Assembly: GCA_947652115.1 (NCBI GenBank)
Contig: OX393562.1
Coordinates: 4,986,311-5,050,310 of the forward strand
From: Blastomussa wellsi
Lineage: Eukaryota; Cnidaria; Anthozoa; Scleractinia; Plerogyridae
Direction of reading: 5' to 3'
DNA length: 64,000 nt
Position 1 is the stretch's first letter. Every line of letters starts with the position of its first letter. A program made the position numbers and the translations under genes. The notes under the pieces were generated by a model. The model saw only the letters and a list, made by a program, of their open reading frames with translations, was not told the origin of the DNA and did no database searches. Of the stretch, positions 31,703-44,900 are shown one piece after another.

Positions 31703-34700
31703 CTAAAGCCCAAATAAGTTGCTTTTAATGAGTGCAATCACATGCCACTGAAGTTCCTATGGAAAAACAAAAGTAAACTTTTGGTCCCTATAAAGGTCGG
31801 TGAGTAGGTCATTTTCTACAAGGGGTCTGCACTCACCGATGCAATAAAATGCGATTGTTGATCCTTTCAGTGTTTAGAGATCTCTTTCAAACTAATCTAA
31901 GCGGTTATGACAATAATAATTAATTTCCTCATTGTGTTTACAGTTCGCTATTTGGCAGCGTCATTTACAGTGGAAGAAGAACTTCATGATCCAAGTAAGC
32001 AAGAGTAAAACCCATCGTGTGACATAAACATAAATCTTTGAGCACTTGAAAAAATGATCGATTAATTCATTTATTCATCAGCTTCCTGTTCTTTAAAGTG
32101 CAAAAAATAATGACGCGTTTAGGTGCATTAGCTTACGTCAGTGCTATGTTTCAGTGATGTTTAATTAAATCATGAAACAGTTAAAGTTGATTTCCAATAT
32201 CTACGGCGCAGCATCGGGGATTTGCATTTTTGTTTTGGATTCGTTGATACGTTAAACTTTGTTAACAGCGTATATGAACGTTTTTGATCCACCATTACGG
32301 GTCGTTTCGTTGAGAAGTGTTCGATAAGCTAAAAAGTCGATTTGAAATGCCGTTATTGTTTTGCAAGGATATCTGGTTGTAACAAGGAAGCAAAAGGTTT
32401 GTTTTTCTCATCTTGAAATTCGAAGGTAAATCTTGGAATAAGAAAGCCGGGTGTTTGTTTTCCTGCATTCGTTTTTTTAAGAAAGTAATTCATATGGAAA
32501 ACGAATGATTTATGCAAGTCTTCATTACTTTTTTTGATAAACCACAGTTTAACTGTTTTCCATTTGTTAAGCTTTTTAATTCTTTTTACCGCAAACAACA
32601 AATATTAGACAAAAAGAAGAAAGTATATTTAGGCTTTTTTGAAGTGATCGGGAGTGAAATTAGGTGCTGTAATTATTACCTAAGAAGTTTTTACAGTCTT
32701 GAATCTCAGTGGTTTAGAATATTAGAGCTTTTGTTATGTGTATTGAGTTCAATAGAGAGGTGCATTGAAGAAAGAGGTTCAATCGTAAAATGTGTATTTT
32801 GGAGCGCTGGTGTTGTAATCCGGTGGTCTGCCTCCTGCCAACTGGGATTCTTAACTATATGAAAAATGTCTATTTTGATCCTCTGTTTCAGTGGATGCCT
32901 GCAAACAAGCTAAGCTTCGAAGTCAGTTATGTACATTACCTTATCAAGAGTTTTCCCTTTAGTCTTACATGAGCACAATGACTTGCAGCGACTAGCACCC
33001 AGAAAGGTGAAATTAAATATTACTGGGATGGAAGAACATAGTAAAAGAGTCATTAAGTTATAATTAAAGATGAAGATATTTTGTCTGTCACTGAATACGG
33101 TGATGAATTAATTCCGTATAGCTGTACGTTTGATTTTATTCAGCACATATCGGTTTTCACCAAAAAATTATAAAACCGTGTTTTCATTGAGTCACCTTGG
33201 ACGGTGCTGACATCACCAACCAAATCATGCAGTCTTTTGAAAAGAAAAAAAAAAGATCACGTAAAACAAATAAAACAATGTTCCGGACGAATGGCCTGCT
33301 TTTTTCCGTTTGAGTAGGCACTGTTTTGATTTGGAAACTATAACGACGCTTATTAGACAATTATTGAAAGCAAATATAGGATCAATATCGCTTGCTCACG
33401 CAAAAAAGTTAAACAACAGCACTCAGTCTTGCATTATACTAAACTTGACCAAACGCGACAAGGCGGACCAAATCTAGCATGCTCCCTCTCTCAGAGTTTT
33501 ATCTGATTTATTCCAGTATACTTAAGGTATATGTTTCTGTTGGGTTTGACTCGATTTACATACTTAATGAACGCTCTATTGAATTCTGTGTTCGTTGTTT
33601 TCACTCTTCAGTCTTCTTGTCCAGCATGGAGTCTTAAACGCGGTTGTTAGACATTGTTTGTTGCGTACAATTTGTGGTTCAGCTACACAAGAGACTATCT
33701 AACACACGGTGAAGTAAACTACTTTCTTGTACTAAACTGTTAGCAAACGAATTATTTCATGTTGTTACCTTCGCGTTAGCTTTAAATTAATCGTTTAGAT
33801 TCATGTAAACCTTAACGTGATTTGCATGTGCTAAGCGTGTAAAAAAGTCCCCCATTAACAGATCTGAAACCCTATCATTAATCGCCTTAATACGCCTGCA
33901 GTTCGCTCCTCGCTTACTGATCTTTTCGAACGAAGAATATTACTCCTTGCGTTGCCATTTTGATTATTTCGTAAACATACCATCTTGAAAAGGAATAAGT
34001 TATCTATGTCGAATTACTTCCCGATTATCCAGGTTGATCTCTTTATTCTGAACTTGTTCTCGTGAAAATATATTTCATCAATTAGTCAAACATTTCCATT
34101 CTTTAATCTTTAATTAATCGTCGAAATCTAGTACCAAAGGAAATGATCGACCCACCTGTCTCAAGTAAACATTGGACATCATAGGAAAGAAATGCGACTT
34201 TTTTGTTGCATTACGTCTATGTTCATAGTTATAGTGGACAGTTATATCTCCAAACCGCCATCATGGACAGGCCACTTTTGTTTAAAAAGGCCAAAATTTT
34301 AGATACATCATGATGTAAAATGTTTATTAAAAATATATAGTGTGGCTGTTTAAAATACAGACATCATGAATAAAAATCCAAAGTTGTATAGACTAAATCT
34401 AAAAAATAAAAAAAATACAATGTACTTCGTTATTAGGGATCTCTTGGCTGTACGGTCTTGAAGCCAGAACTGACAGATTCACTCCGTCTTTAGTGGCTTT
34501 GACGTTGGTATATAAGTACATTCAGATCAACTAAATACATTATGATTATTATTTAATTGGTTTTGCGTGCATTGACGCACGGAGATTTTCTCGGCATGGT
34601 TCAGAGACGACAATGAATGGATTTAGGGTAACTCAATTAACACTCAGACTAGAACACTCTATACTAGAACTAGACACACCCAAGTGGAAGTCCGTTATAT

Positions 34701-34738
34701 TAAGCCAACGGAACGACCAAGAAGTGACGTTTACGCTT

Positions 34739-34975
34739 TATAAAGAGATTAAGCATGACGTTTGTTTTTCCCGTGAACAGCAAAAATTCATCTTCTGTGG
34801 TTTGCCGTCAGGCATTTGTGCGCGGAAATTAGTCGCTTCGTGTTTGTTGTGAACGGGTGATTTTTTCTCTATTTTTCTGAGAGATTTATTTTGAGAATTA
34901 CATAAAAAGGTAACAAAACGAAAGGCAGGCTCGCGTTTACCGTTTTGGCGGATAACGTCATGCTTAATCTCTCTA
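34739..34975. repeat. Foldback repeat
   Basis: AGAGATTAAGCATGACGTTTG near 34742 pairs with AACGTCATGCTTAATCTCT near 34956. Confidence 0.6.
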
Positions 34976-36189
34976 TTACCTGATTTCAGACGTTTGGAGA
35001 AAAACATAGACCTGCCGAAACCAAGTCTATTGAAATCAGTTGAACCTAGTTTTGTGATTTGCAACTGTTTTTCGACTCTATTCTTGTGTGTGTGAATTGA
35101 AAATACTTAATCAGTGGACCGGACTAAAACAACACTGCAAGTCTGTCTCTACAAATCATATTTATCAGTAAGTTTGGAAATTTAAATTACAGGGCCACAA
35201 AAGGCTACAGGACTCGAGCCCCTCCAAAACAAACACATGGCTGAGAGCTGTCGCAGCGTTTCGCAAAATTATATTGAAAAATAATCCTCGTGCTAGGAGA
35301 AAGATTAGGGACCTTCAGACTGGAGTGTGAGTACGATTTTGGAATTTTAATCCAGTTACGGTCTCAGAAGCCTCACTCCTCCCAGTTGCTAACCGGTTAA
35401 AAAGGAGACTGTCGTTGCAAGATTGCTGTAAAATGCGAAAGCACAGACACGAGCACTAAGGTTTAAAAGTCGTACTCTTACACATCGATCAATAGCCTAC
35501 TCGCACTCCGATCTGCAGGTCCCTATTATGAGGCTTCGTGTAACTTTTCATTTTTAGTTCACAATTATTTTATTATTTTAATAATCATTTACGGTATGCA
35601 TTGTGCAAATTTTACGCGTTCAAAGACCAATCAAAAGTGTATATAATTTAACATTCGATTCATAAATATGGCTGTTATGGTAATATTTAATGATATATTT
35701 AGTGATGTTTTTTAGCCCATTTCGGACTTTCTTCCTCAATTTACCCGAACATCGTCGATTTAATTTAAAATGTTGCCTTCAAAATATAATACTCCTAGGG
35801 CTGGCCTTTTCAGTCTATTGAGACAATTATCTTGTATTTTACTTACTTAATTTTCGTTATTTTTAATAATTATTATAACTTTAAATAATCATTGCAACTT
35901 TAACAGTCATGCATTTTTAGAATTGTTATAAGAATGTGGTTATTTATGTATAGAATCCTGCTCATTATTGTTATCATAAGAGACCTTCAGCATCGCGTTT
36001 TGCGCATGATACGGCAAACCGCAAACTGCAGTCTGAGGTTAGACGTTTGTCGTTTGAGTTTTTTTTCGAGAATTTCAAATTAGAATCTCGTTTAGTGTTA
36101 GCCTAAACCCTAGCCGCCTAGACCCCCTAGACCTAGCCGTTGCCGCGTATAACACCAACGAAATTCCAAATCTAAGGCTTTCGCGATTA

Positions 36190-36319
36190 CACCGGAACAT
36201 CCCAGAACACCAGAAATACCGTCAAATGCCAACAAATTTCTAAAAAAAAAATATATATATCAAAAATATAATTCTGGTGTTCCGGGGTGTTCCGGTGTTC
36301 CTGGTTTTAGTACATGCCG
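36190..36319. repeat. GGTGTTCC foldback family, copy 1
   Basis: ACCGGAACAT and AACACCAGAA at the left pair with AATTCTGGTGTTCC and GGTGTTCCGG at the right. Ends GTTTTAGTACATGCC, as does copy 2 (GTTTCAGTACATGCC). Confidence 0.65.
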
Positions 36320-37109
36320 GGAAATGTCGCCAAACAAATGCGAATGAAATGAGTAACTCAGTGACACGCTTAAAAACAATCCCCAATTACGTTATCAATT
36401 TTAAAATTAAAGACATTAAACTCATTGACCGACTACCAGTGATCATGAACTTGGCGCCTTGCTGTATTTGTGTCTATTGAGTTGTAATCTACAGATTATT
36501 TAAAGGGGCATTGTCACACCATTTAATAGCACAATTTTAAAAAGCTAAAACTTGTCTTCGTTCAAAGAATGGTTTAGGTTTGTTACCTAAGACTATATTG
36601 CTGCATTGAAACCATTTACTAACGTCTGTTGTTACGGATGGCGAGGATGGAAATGGATTGAAAACTGAAAAAAAAAAAAAAAACTGGCCAAATTAAAATT
36701 CTCAAGCCATCTCCTGAAAAAAAAAGGGAAACCAACTATTATGGTTTGCTCTTCCTGCTAAATTTGCATTTGATATCTTCTTCGCAATTCTACAGGAGCA
36801 TTGTTTGCACGAGTAAATGTATTAAGCAATGAATTTAGCACAGAATTGACCTGAACACTCCAAAATCACCGTGACAATGCCCCTTTAAGGCCCTATGAGA
36901 TAAATCTTTGTCAAGGAACCTCGAGTTTGCTCATGGATCCTTATGTGATAATTTCAGGTATTCAAATTAGGATCTGATTACATGGTGAATTTCAGCCAAG
37001 GCTGGAATTTCAAATTTCAGTTTCAGCCCGGGTTGAATCGTTCTGCCATTTAATTGCACACGCCTTTTTAGGAAGATTTAATCCGGAAGCCGAGATGAAA
37101 TGTTAATGC

Positions 37110-37440
37110 TTCTAACTTAGGTCTCTTCGCTCGATGTTTCAAGACCAACTGGTAAAACGAAAACATATGGTGATGGAGCTTTTTCTGTTTGCGCTCCGAA
37201 GATTTGGAACACTGTTCCTTTGGAAATACGTCGATCCAGCACAGTTTTATTATTCAAGAAAAAAAGTCAAGGCCTTCCGTTTTACTAGATTTATTGAGAG
37301 TAACTCATTATCATATTTTTTTTAGTTTTAATTTTTATCCCTAAGTTTCTTAGTTTAAGTTTAAGAGATAGTTTTGTAAAGCGCCTCGGGCAAGTAGTGG
37401 ATGTGAGCGCTATAGAAATGAAATATTATTAGTATTAGTA
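37110..37440 (+). mobile_element. 3' end of a CR1/L2-like LINE, degraded
   Basis: Translation across one frameshift gives the usual reverse-transcriptase C-terminal signature (YGDGAFSVCAPKIWNTVP, then RRSSTVLLFKKK). An untranslated tail, AAAGCGCCTCGGGCAAGTAG with GAGCGCTATAGAAATG, ends in an ATT/AGT microsatellite. The 5' part is missing. Confidence 0.7.
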
Positions 37441-37445
37441 TAGAT

Positions 37446-37560
37446 AACAATTATTCCATGAGCCCGCGTTGGATATGAAGTGATAAAATAACCAACGAGC
37501 GCGTAGCGCGAGTTGGTTATAATCACTTCATATCCAACAAGGGCGAATGGAATAATTGTT
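37446..37560. repeat. Foldback repeat, 115 bp
   Basis: AACAATTATTCCAT pairs with ATGGAATAATTGTT; GTTGGATATGAAGTGAT with ATCACTTCATATCCAAC; ATAACCAAC with GTTGGTTAT. Almost the whole length is stem. Confidence 0.85.
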
Positions 37561-40317
37561 TTAGTAAATTCTAAAACCATATCTCTTGAATTTTTGTGGG
37601 AAACAGCTCCTGAAACCTGCCAGTGTCGGCCATTATAGAGGGCTGAAGTTAAAAACTTGGCGCACTATTTTCCATATGACGTAAAACTCCGACTATTGGC
37701 TCATAGTCGGAGTTTTTTAGCCAATCAAAAAGCTAGAAATGCAATAGTCGGAGCTGAGAATATACTAATTATTATTAGCTGAAATTTGCCATGAAATCCA
37801 GGCTCTTAGTATGGTAATTTTGTCGAACGTTCATTATACGCACGCACTAATAAGTGTTCAAATGTAAGCAAGTATATATCTGCAATCTGCAAATTTCTAC
37901 TAAGTTTTTTTTTTTTTTTTTTACTAATTGTTATATTCTGGTATTTCTGTAATTTTTTTTTTCTTTTTCTTCTTACTGTTATTATTTACTTTCCTATTGT
38001 ATATATATGTCTATGAATTATTTGTACTGTTATTTATTTCATTAATTAATTGTGTAAATGTAAATGTAAAATGCCTCTTTTCTGACCTTCTATTTATTAT
38101 AAAGTAATAAATGGTGGTCACCCAACTAGTTTAGCTTTTTAGTTATTTTGGGTGTCCAGCAGCTGTATGTATTTTTAATTTATTTATTGTTCAATCATTT
38201 ATTGTCAATTAATGCAGTTCAAATAAACCTTGTTGTTGTTGCAATCGAAAAGCAGAAATTTTAACACGAATATTGCCGTTAACCATCGTGATGCCCGCAT
38301 TTTATTGATCATCCAGGTTTTATTTGGCATCGATATGAAAAAGAGCACCAGTGAGTATTTTCAATAAAAAAATGTATGCTGAGGGAATTTGTTTTCTAAT
38401 TACTTTTGGTTTAAAAGACAGAGGCGATTATAAGGTTATGTTTTCTATGTTAACGAACAACGAGAACCTTGCAAACTTCGCAAGTCGATTTGTGTCTCGA
38501 TTAATGTCCTGATATCGATCATTGAAATTTGTGAATGATAACTGCTTCAGATAAATAGGTATTACAATATTTTTTTTAACTTTTTGGCGAGCACTGAAAG
38601 CACATCGTCAAACCTTTATTTAAATTCTTTATTTAAATTAAGTTATGACAGTTTAAAGACCAAGAGGAGAGCCCGTCATTCCCTGTCGCGTTTATTATAA
38701 TCCTGTTTAACTTGCCCAATGCGCTAGTCTCAGAACAGGTGAACAACAAAAATATTACCCAATGTCAAATTTGACATAGTTTGTCGATTTTATGATTAGC
38801 GCCGGATTTTATCTCTACTATCGCGTTAGACTGACCGCCCTAAAAAGATAGACCTCCTTTCATCCCACTGAGCTAGGTCCATTAAATTAAAACACACTTT
38901 GTACGATTTTTAGGGTGGAAACAAGGATTTTGCTTTTAATATATTCAAAACTTAATAACTAATTGAACTCGGGGAAAATAATAATATGCCATCGAATGAT
39001 TGAATGTCATGCAAACGTATATTAACTATTTTGCTTTGTACAAAGCGAATTGAACATTAGGGTCTACAGTCGACGTTTTATTTTGTTCAGCAGAAATTTT
39101 ACGAAACGTTTACTTGAAGTGGTAAGTGAAGTGGAAACTTTAGTGGAGCCTTTCTCATGTATCCAGTAATTTCTTGATCTTTCAAAGTCATGCCTGAGTA
39201 CATTCCGTGAATGACTGTTTTGCCCAAAAAACTGATCAACAAAGGGGTCGAGATAATTCTTTGTTAAATTTTGAATTTAGAAGGACGTTGTGTGCGTATC
39301 TCATACGTATTTACATTATTTATATATTTTTTTGGCTTTTGCGTACTGATTTTTATATTGTCGTTTATCGCAGTGTCAGGACAGTTCAAATTTAAAAAAA
39401 ATAGGTGCCAATCTTTCAAGGTTCACACGTTGTCAAAACAAGCAAGAAACGAGTAAGGCGCTAAAGCGACTTGCTATTCACTGAATTTTCAGATATAACT
39501 GCAATTAAAAGGATGATGGATGTCGAAAGTCGGTGTATGGGCGATGACATATAGAATAGCTAAGACGATTTTAAGGAGAATTTTATGTAACATGTGCATG
39601 TTATCCAAGTGCAATGCGTATATATAAAGATCGTGCTTAGAGTTAACTCTCCGTGACGTATTTAAACAGAATCGTTAAAGTCAGGCACGTTATCAAATGT
39701 AAGCATTGCGAGCCGTTTATCTGGATTAAAAGTCCTTATAGTTTTAACTCAAATGAAAACCTTCCCAATTGCATTAAAATATTTATTCGAAGTGTTCACA
39801 AAAAGCCTTACGTGCAAAGAATGCTAATTTTATTTAACAATCATTCTGTTCATCCATAAATATCGAACTTAACGTATTAGCACGCTGAAGGGAAAAATGC
39901 TATTTGCACTCGAAAAAAATAATTAAAAATAAATAAATGGAATATCAACATGTTACGGGTTAAAAGCAGGTAGTCTTTTGTCCAGATTGACGACCAACGC
40001 TACAAGCGCCGACTGAAAGACATCTAGTGAATGTATTGCAAAAACTGCTGTAATAATTATAATAATTACATGATTTATTCAATCCTATAAGTTAATAATT
40101 CTGTTAAGCAACATTCACTCTACTCTACTAACTGCAATTTTCCTGCAAATGGATAACGATTTTAGCGGTCATTAGGTAAATGAAGTAGGTAAGTCACTTC
40201 TCGTTTCCAGCTCTGCATTGAATCACATAACAAGTCAGAATTATTTCAGACTGCACGCTCATACTGATGTCCTTTCTTTTCAACAGACTTCTTTTGAACC
40301 GCGAAAATAATATAGGG

Positions 40318-41966
40318 ATGGGTAAAGAGGCAATTCTGATTTTTGGATTTGTCGCAACCGCTGTGTTCGTGCACACGAAAGGTAAGCGGTCGTCTTTTTA
40401 AATCTTAAAAGCTTTACCTCTAACAATAGGGGTTGGGGAAGGGATACTACCCCCTTTCCTACCAAGGTTCTCACTTCACCAAAGAGGATTCTATCCGTAC
40501 ATGCCAAACATCAGTGGCCATGGCTGCTTATCGGGAGTGTAGCTACGATCACCCAGCCATGATGTTTTGAGATCTGGGTTTCAGAACGGACCTGGCCATC
40601 GATCAATAAGAAGCATTCACAGGTGCTGACAAGGGTTTCTTTTTTAGAAATTTCTTGCTCTTGTTGTATTCAAAGAGTGCTGTGTTGCTTAAAGTTTGAG
40701 AAGGTATAAACTGGAGTAATTTAGCAAGTAAGCAAGTATAAACTGCAGCAATTTTGCAAGATTTCATATTTCATTATGTATGCATTCAGCTTCTTGTTGT
40801 TTTTAAAACAAGACTTTCCAGATTGTTTATCCAAAATAATTATAGTAAAATATTGCAGTATCATATCGAGTAAGCACCTCCTTTTCAATAAGCGACCCTC
40901 CTTTAAAAATAAGAGCCCCTTCAGACTGTTTAGATTTTCCGTTACCAAAATTCTTAGTTAAGGCTAGGGAGCCTGTAAAACTTCTGCATATGCATTTTAG
41001 CACATTTTCTGGTTACTGCCAAATGCTTTGATGCAGTGATAGAGCGAGATACAGCGTTTTGAAATATACAGTCAATAGAAACCAATATTTTTGTCCTTTT
41101 ATATACTGACAGTTGCATGATTCAGTGTTTAAAATAACATGTGAAGAATTGATTCCGAAGACAATATTTGGGTCAATTGAAGCGAATGTTTTTCCTCTTG
41201 CCTACCGTCTTGGCAAGAAGATTGGTATTTTTCCATTTTGGCGAAACCTTTCTATTTCTGTAATTTTCCCCATATTTTCTCCATCAATTGCTTCAAGTCC
41301 ACAAAATTTAAATTTGAGCAGTTAATTTCACTCGATATTCTGTAAAATGTATGATTATTTTATGTTTTTTTAATTAAAGAGAAAAAATCCTGTCAGTTGG
41401 GGTAAAACAGGTGATGTATATTCCTGCGAAATCGTCTGATACTTAACCGACGAGGTCGCAGTAAGAATTTGTTAAAATCAAACAACATTCGGCAAGATTG
41501 ATCGAGCGGGATAATTGCTTTATTGTTCAATAAATCGTCAACGAAACGAGTTTTACAGCTAGAGACACTGTGGTTATACAGTGCAAGACTTCAGACAAGT
41601 CTTCACAACCTACGTATGTCTGTTATGTACGGATGGCGGATAACAGGGGCTTCTTTACCGTGTGAGAATCGCGCGAAAATGTTAAATAATCAATAAAAAA
41701 ACTGCAATGTATCCTGATGCTTCAGCGTGTGATGTAAGAGTACGTCGAGCTCATACCTGGCTTATCTGCGTAATTAATTGCGACTAGACAATTTCTTACA
41801 AAGAACTGTCTCAACTATCGATTTCCATGTAATAAGAGACTCCAATAAACGTTGTGAGTCCATTAAGCGCCTTCCATTTGCGCGTTACACCGGCGAATTC
41901 CTTTGCTGACATACGTCTATATTTTATTTGCAGCTCAAAACGCAACTTTCATACCGCAAACCATAG
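40318..41966 (+). CDS. Receptor exons 1-2 (signal peptide and linker)
   Basis: Exon 1 (40318-40381) encodes MGKEAILIFGFVATAVFV and ends G|GTAAGC. Exon 2 (41934-41966) is an 11-residue microexon, AQNATFIPQTI, between TTTGCAG and G|GTAAGC. Confidence 0.75.
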
Positions 41967-44900
41967 GTAAGCCTTCATTCCTTTACAACAGAACTATCAT
42001 AAAAAAATTCTGGTTTATTAATTGGCTCCAACAGCTAATATTTATATTTCCTATCTCAGCTCCACAGCAATTCTGTGAATGGGGTGGAAAATTGTATGGT
42101 GCTGGAGAGGAGTGGAAACCGAGTCCATTTTCCGTGTGTAGATGCACTTTCCCGCCGTTCGTTGATTGTGCTATGATGATTGTGTGCGTGGATCACCAGC
42201 AAAACCAACGCGCAGTCGGTGATCGCTGGCTCGAAGACCCCACGACTTACTGCACCTGCGAAAACGGAAATTTCGTAATGTGCCGAAAACTACAAGAGCC
42301 CAAATGCATGGATATCAGTGGTAATTTACGAAATAATACAGAAATGTGGATGAACAGTTCTTGTGTAGATTGTTCGTGTATCAACGGCACCATTAATTGT
42401 ACTAGATCTGATGTCAACGTCACTCATGGATTGTATAGTGTGGAGTTACGTCCCACCTGTGAGAAGTGTGATGTTCCATCGAGATCACTGGGCCCTTTCA
42501 GCGCTTGCAAAGGTAGGAAACCTCTGTTCAATTAACAACTGAACACCGCGGTGCAGCATAATCGCATGTTTCAAAACCAAAGAAGTTGCAAACTTTGTTG
42601 CACTTAGCTGACTGGCACTATCTAATAAAAAAAATAATTAGAAGGAAGATCTCTCGAAAGAAGTTTGCGTGTACCTCCCATGGATATATTGACATTTTAG
42701 CTTCGCATTATAATATAGATTTATTGCTTTATATGGCCGGATGTTGTTAGTCACTTTGGTGACCATTTACTGAGCCCCATGGTTTGGACAGACGTGATGA
42801 ATCGCGAAGCTTGTTACTTAATACGTAGACTGGTTTTATATTTTATATACTAATTTCTATTTTTCTCTGTTTCGTCAGTGGTATCGTCTTGTTTGCGTAA
42901 TTTCCGCCATTCCTTTTAGTTTCGAAATATGTTATTTCATACTTCCGACATCTACAATCATATAATATCGTAATTTCATGTTCATAATTTAGTAACAACT
43001 AAACCTGAAGAAGTCTTGTCTGTCAGATGAAATAGCGTTTTTTTTAATAATACGTTGTGTCAGTCTTGCAGAAGTATTCGACTTAATTATCATCGGTCAT
43101 TTATTTTTCAAGTTGGCTGATTAGATCTCCCGTGAGTTTAAACGTACAATTAAGCAGGATCTTCGTCCACGGTTTTTGAAGATTATTTAGTTTATATAAT
43201 GGATATTTTTTTGTTCTAATTACTACAGTGTATCGTGAGATTTCCAGTAAAGAAAAGCTGCTAAAGTGCGCAAGTGACAGACTTTATATCCTGCGTGTTC
43301 AACAGTGCAACGGGATTCGGGACTGCCCGGATGGATCTGACGAAAAGGGCTGCGACAATGGTACTCTTAAATAGACTATTTCCGAGTTCGCTTGTGCCTC
43401 TATTTCAAGGCGAGTCTAAGTGCAAAGTCTTTGTAATGAAAATGAGTTTTCATTCATATGGAAAGCAAAACTAATTACCATCACAAAACTTTCGCACTTA
43501 TACTCGCTTTGAAGTAGAGGCTCAAGGGAACTCGGAAATGGCCTATTGATATGTTTGCTCTATTTTCGGTCTATTTTCCTATAAAAAATAGACCATATGG
43601 TACAAACAATATTGAACTACCCCTTTCGATTCTAATAATTAAAAATATATTATTATGGTATTTTCCCCACCCAGGCCAAATTATTAAATTATTATATGTG
43701 ACCCTCCACAGGACGGCTTTGAGGCAAAAGGTGAAAGCACGCTCACAACACGCTTAGTGTGTCCAGGAGACACGAATATGTGAATATTTACTGGGGGGAG
43801 GGGGGCTTTACTTCAAAAGACAAAGGACGAGACACTGGGCATTGTTTGGATGACTTAACATGCTAAACCTTTTGTTTTCCTTGGCATGTTCGATCGCACG
43901 ATTAGCGTGCTTTGAGCACAGTTAGCTTGGGATCTTGTGTATTGCACGCTTTAACGTGAGTGCTTTGTGACACATTCGAATGTGCTTAAAAAAAAGTCGA
44001 AGAGAAGCACAGGTGGAAACCAAATATATATATGAAAATTGCTTTTGTCGAATGATATAATAAACCATTATTTTACGTAGCTCTTTCTTGTGCGCTCCAA
44101 TCTTCACTAATCGACTCTTTGATAATAAATTGTCATTCTCTTTCTTCGCCTTTTTTTGCTGTTTGTTTTGTGGAAAGAAGCGAGGCACGAAAGAAAGATC
44201 ACAGTTGTTTAACGTTTAAACATTCGATTTCTGCTAAGTAGAGTCGGAAAAACTTTCGAAAGTGACTCTCCCAGCGCAAAACGTTTCTTCGCAAACAAAA
44301 AATAACGAAAACAGTACATTAAAGAATTTTTTGAGAAGAGTTTGAGTAATCGATATGCACTAGAAGGAATTGAACACGAAAAATAAAATACTCAGATTAG
44401 AAGTGAAAAAAAATTTTGACTGGGTCAAATTACCTACCTCTTGAGGTTTTTCTGAAAACGCGAAAGAATTAATGCTTACTGAAAGGGATATGCATAACAA
44501 GCTACAGTACTGTGTGTGCGTTACTGACACGCTTAATTAGCGTGTAAATAGTGTTTTCTTGCACGCAGCTTTTCTTTTCCACTCTTGACACGCTTTATTG
44601 TCACGAGACCATGATATTGTTCGATGTATTACGCTTTATTGTTCGATATCTCACGCAGTTTTTGTGTTTAGCGTGTTACAAAGAACAAAAGACATTGCTA
44701 ATGAGACGGCATGTGCTAAAGCCAGGGACACCCGAACACCCAAACACCCAAAAATTGGAACACTGGAACACCCCGGAACACCAGAATTTTATTTGTTTAC
44801 GGATACTTTTTTAGAAATTTATTGGCATTTTATGGAAATTCTGGTGTTCCGGGTTGTTCCTGGATGTTCCGGTTACTCGTTTTTTGTGGTGTTCCGGTGT

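Larger units (their letters stand above)
26605..32008 (+). pseudogene. Cysteine-rich multi-pass membrane protein, disrupted
   Basis: Exon 1 at 26605-26677 (signal peptide MRNSLYSLKEILTCIVVGMS), exon 2 at 29542-31144, exon 3 at 31944-32008 (or to a donor-like GTAAGC at 31995). Intron phases fit (CAG G|GT ACT; GCA G|TT CGC). Exon 2 first encodes an ephrin-receptor/GCC2-GCC3-like Cys-rich region (FRACPCINGFYRLDRFGPC; CCHGYEGPLCAVCSEGYY), then about six or more membrane helices, including WFWEILELVRNIILMPVLV. Lesions: TGA at about 29817, TAA at 29961, and a net frameshift between 30391 and 30413. Everything else stays in frame, so the damage is recent, or some of it is assembly error. The family is common in cnidarians but I know no assigned function; a receptor or channel-like role is only inferred. 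Confidence 0.75.
32009..40317. other. Gene-poor interval between the disrupted gene and the receptor gene
   Basis: No exon series can be supported. It contains a LINE tail (37110-37440), foldback repeats (34739-34975, 36190-36319, 37446-37560), and T- and A-rich tracts. A TTG-repeat tail (TTGTTGTTGTTG) at 38231-38242 marks another inserted repeat. Confidence 0.6.

Noticed and set aside
41903..42535. 210-residue ORF as a single exon
   Set aside because: It spans a short intron between exons 2 and 3 (GTAAGC to CTCAG) that happens to lack stops.
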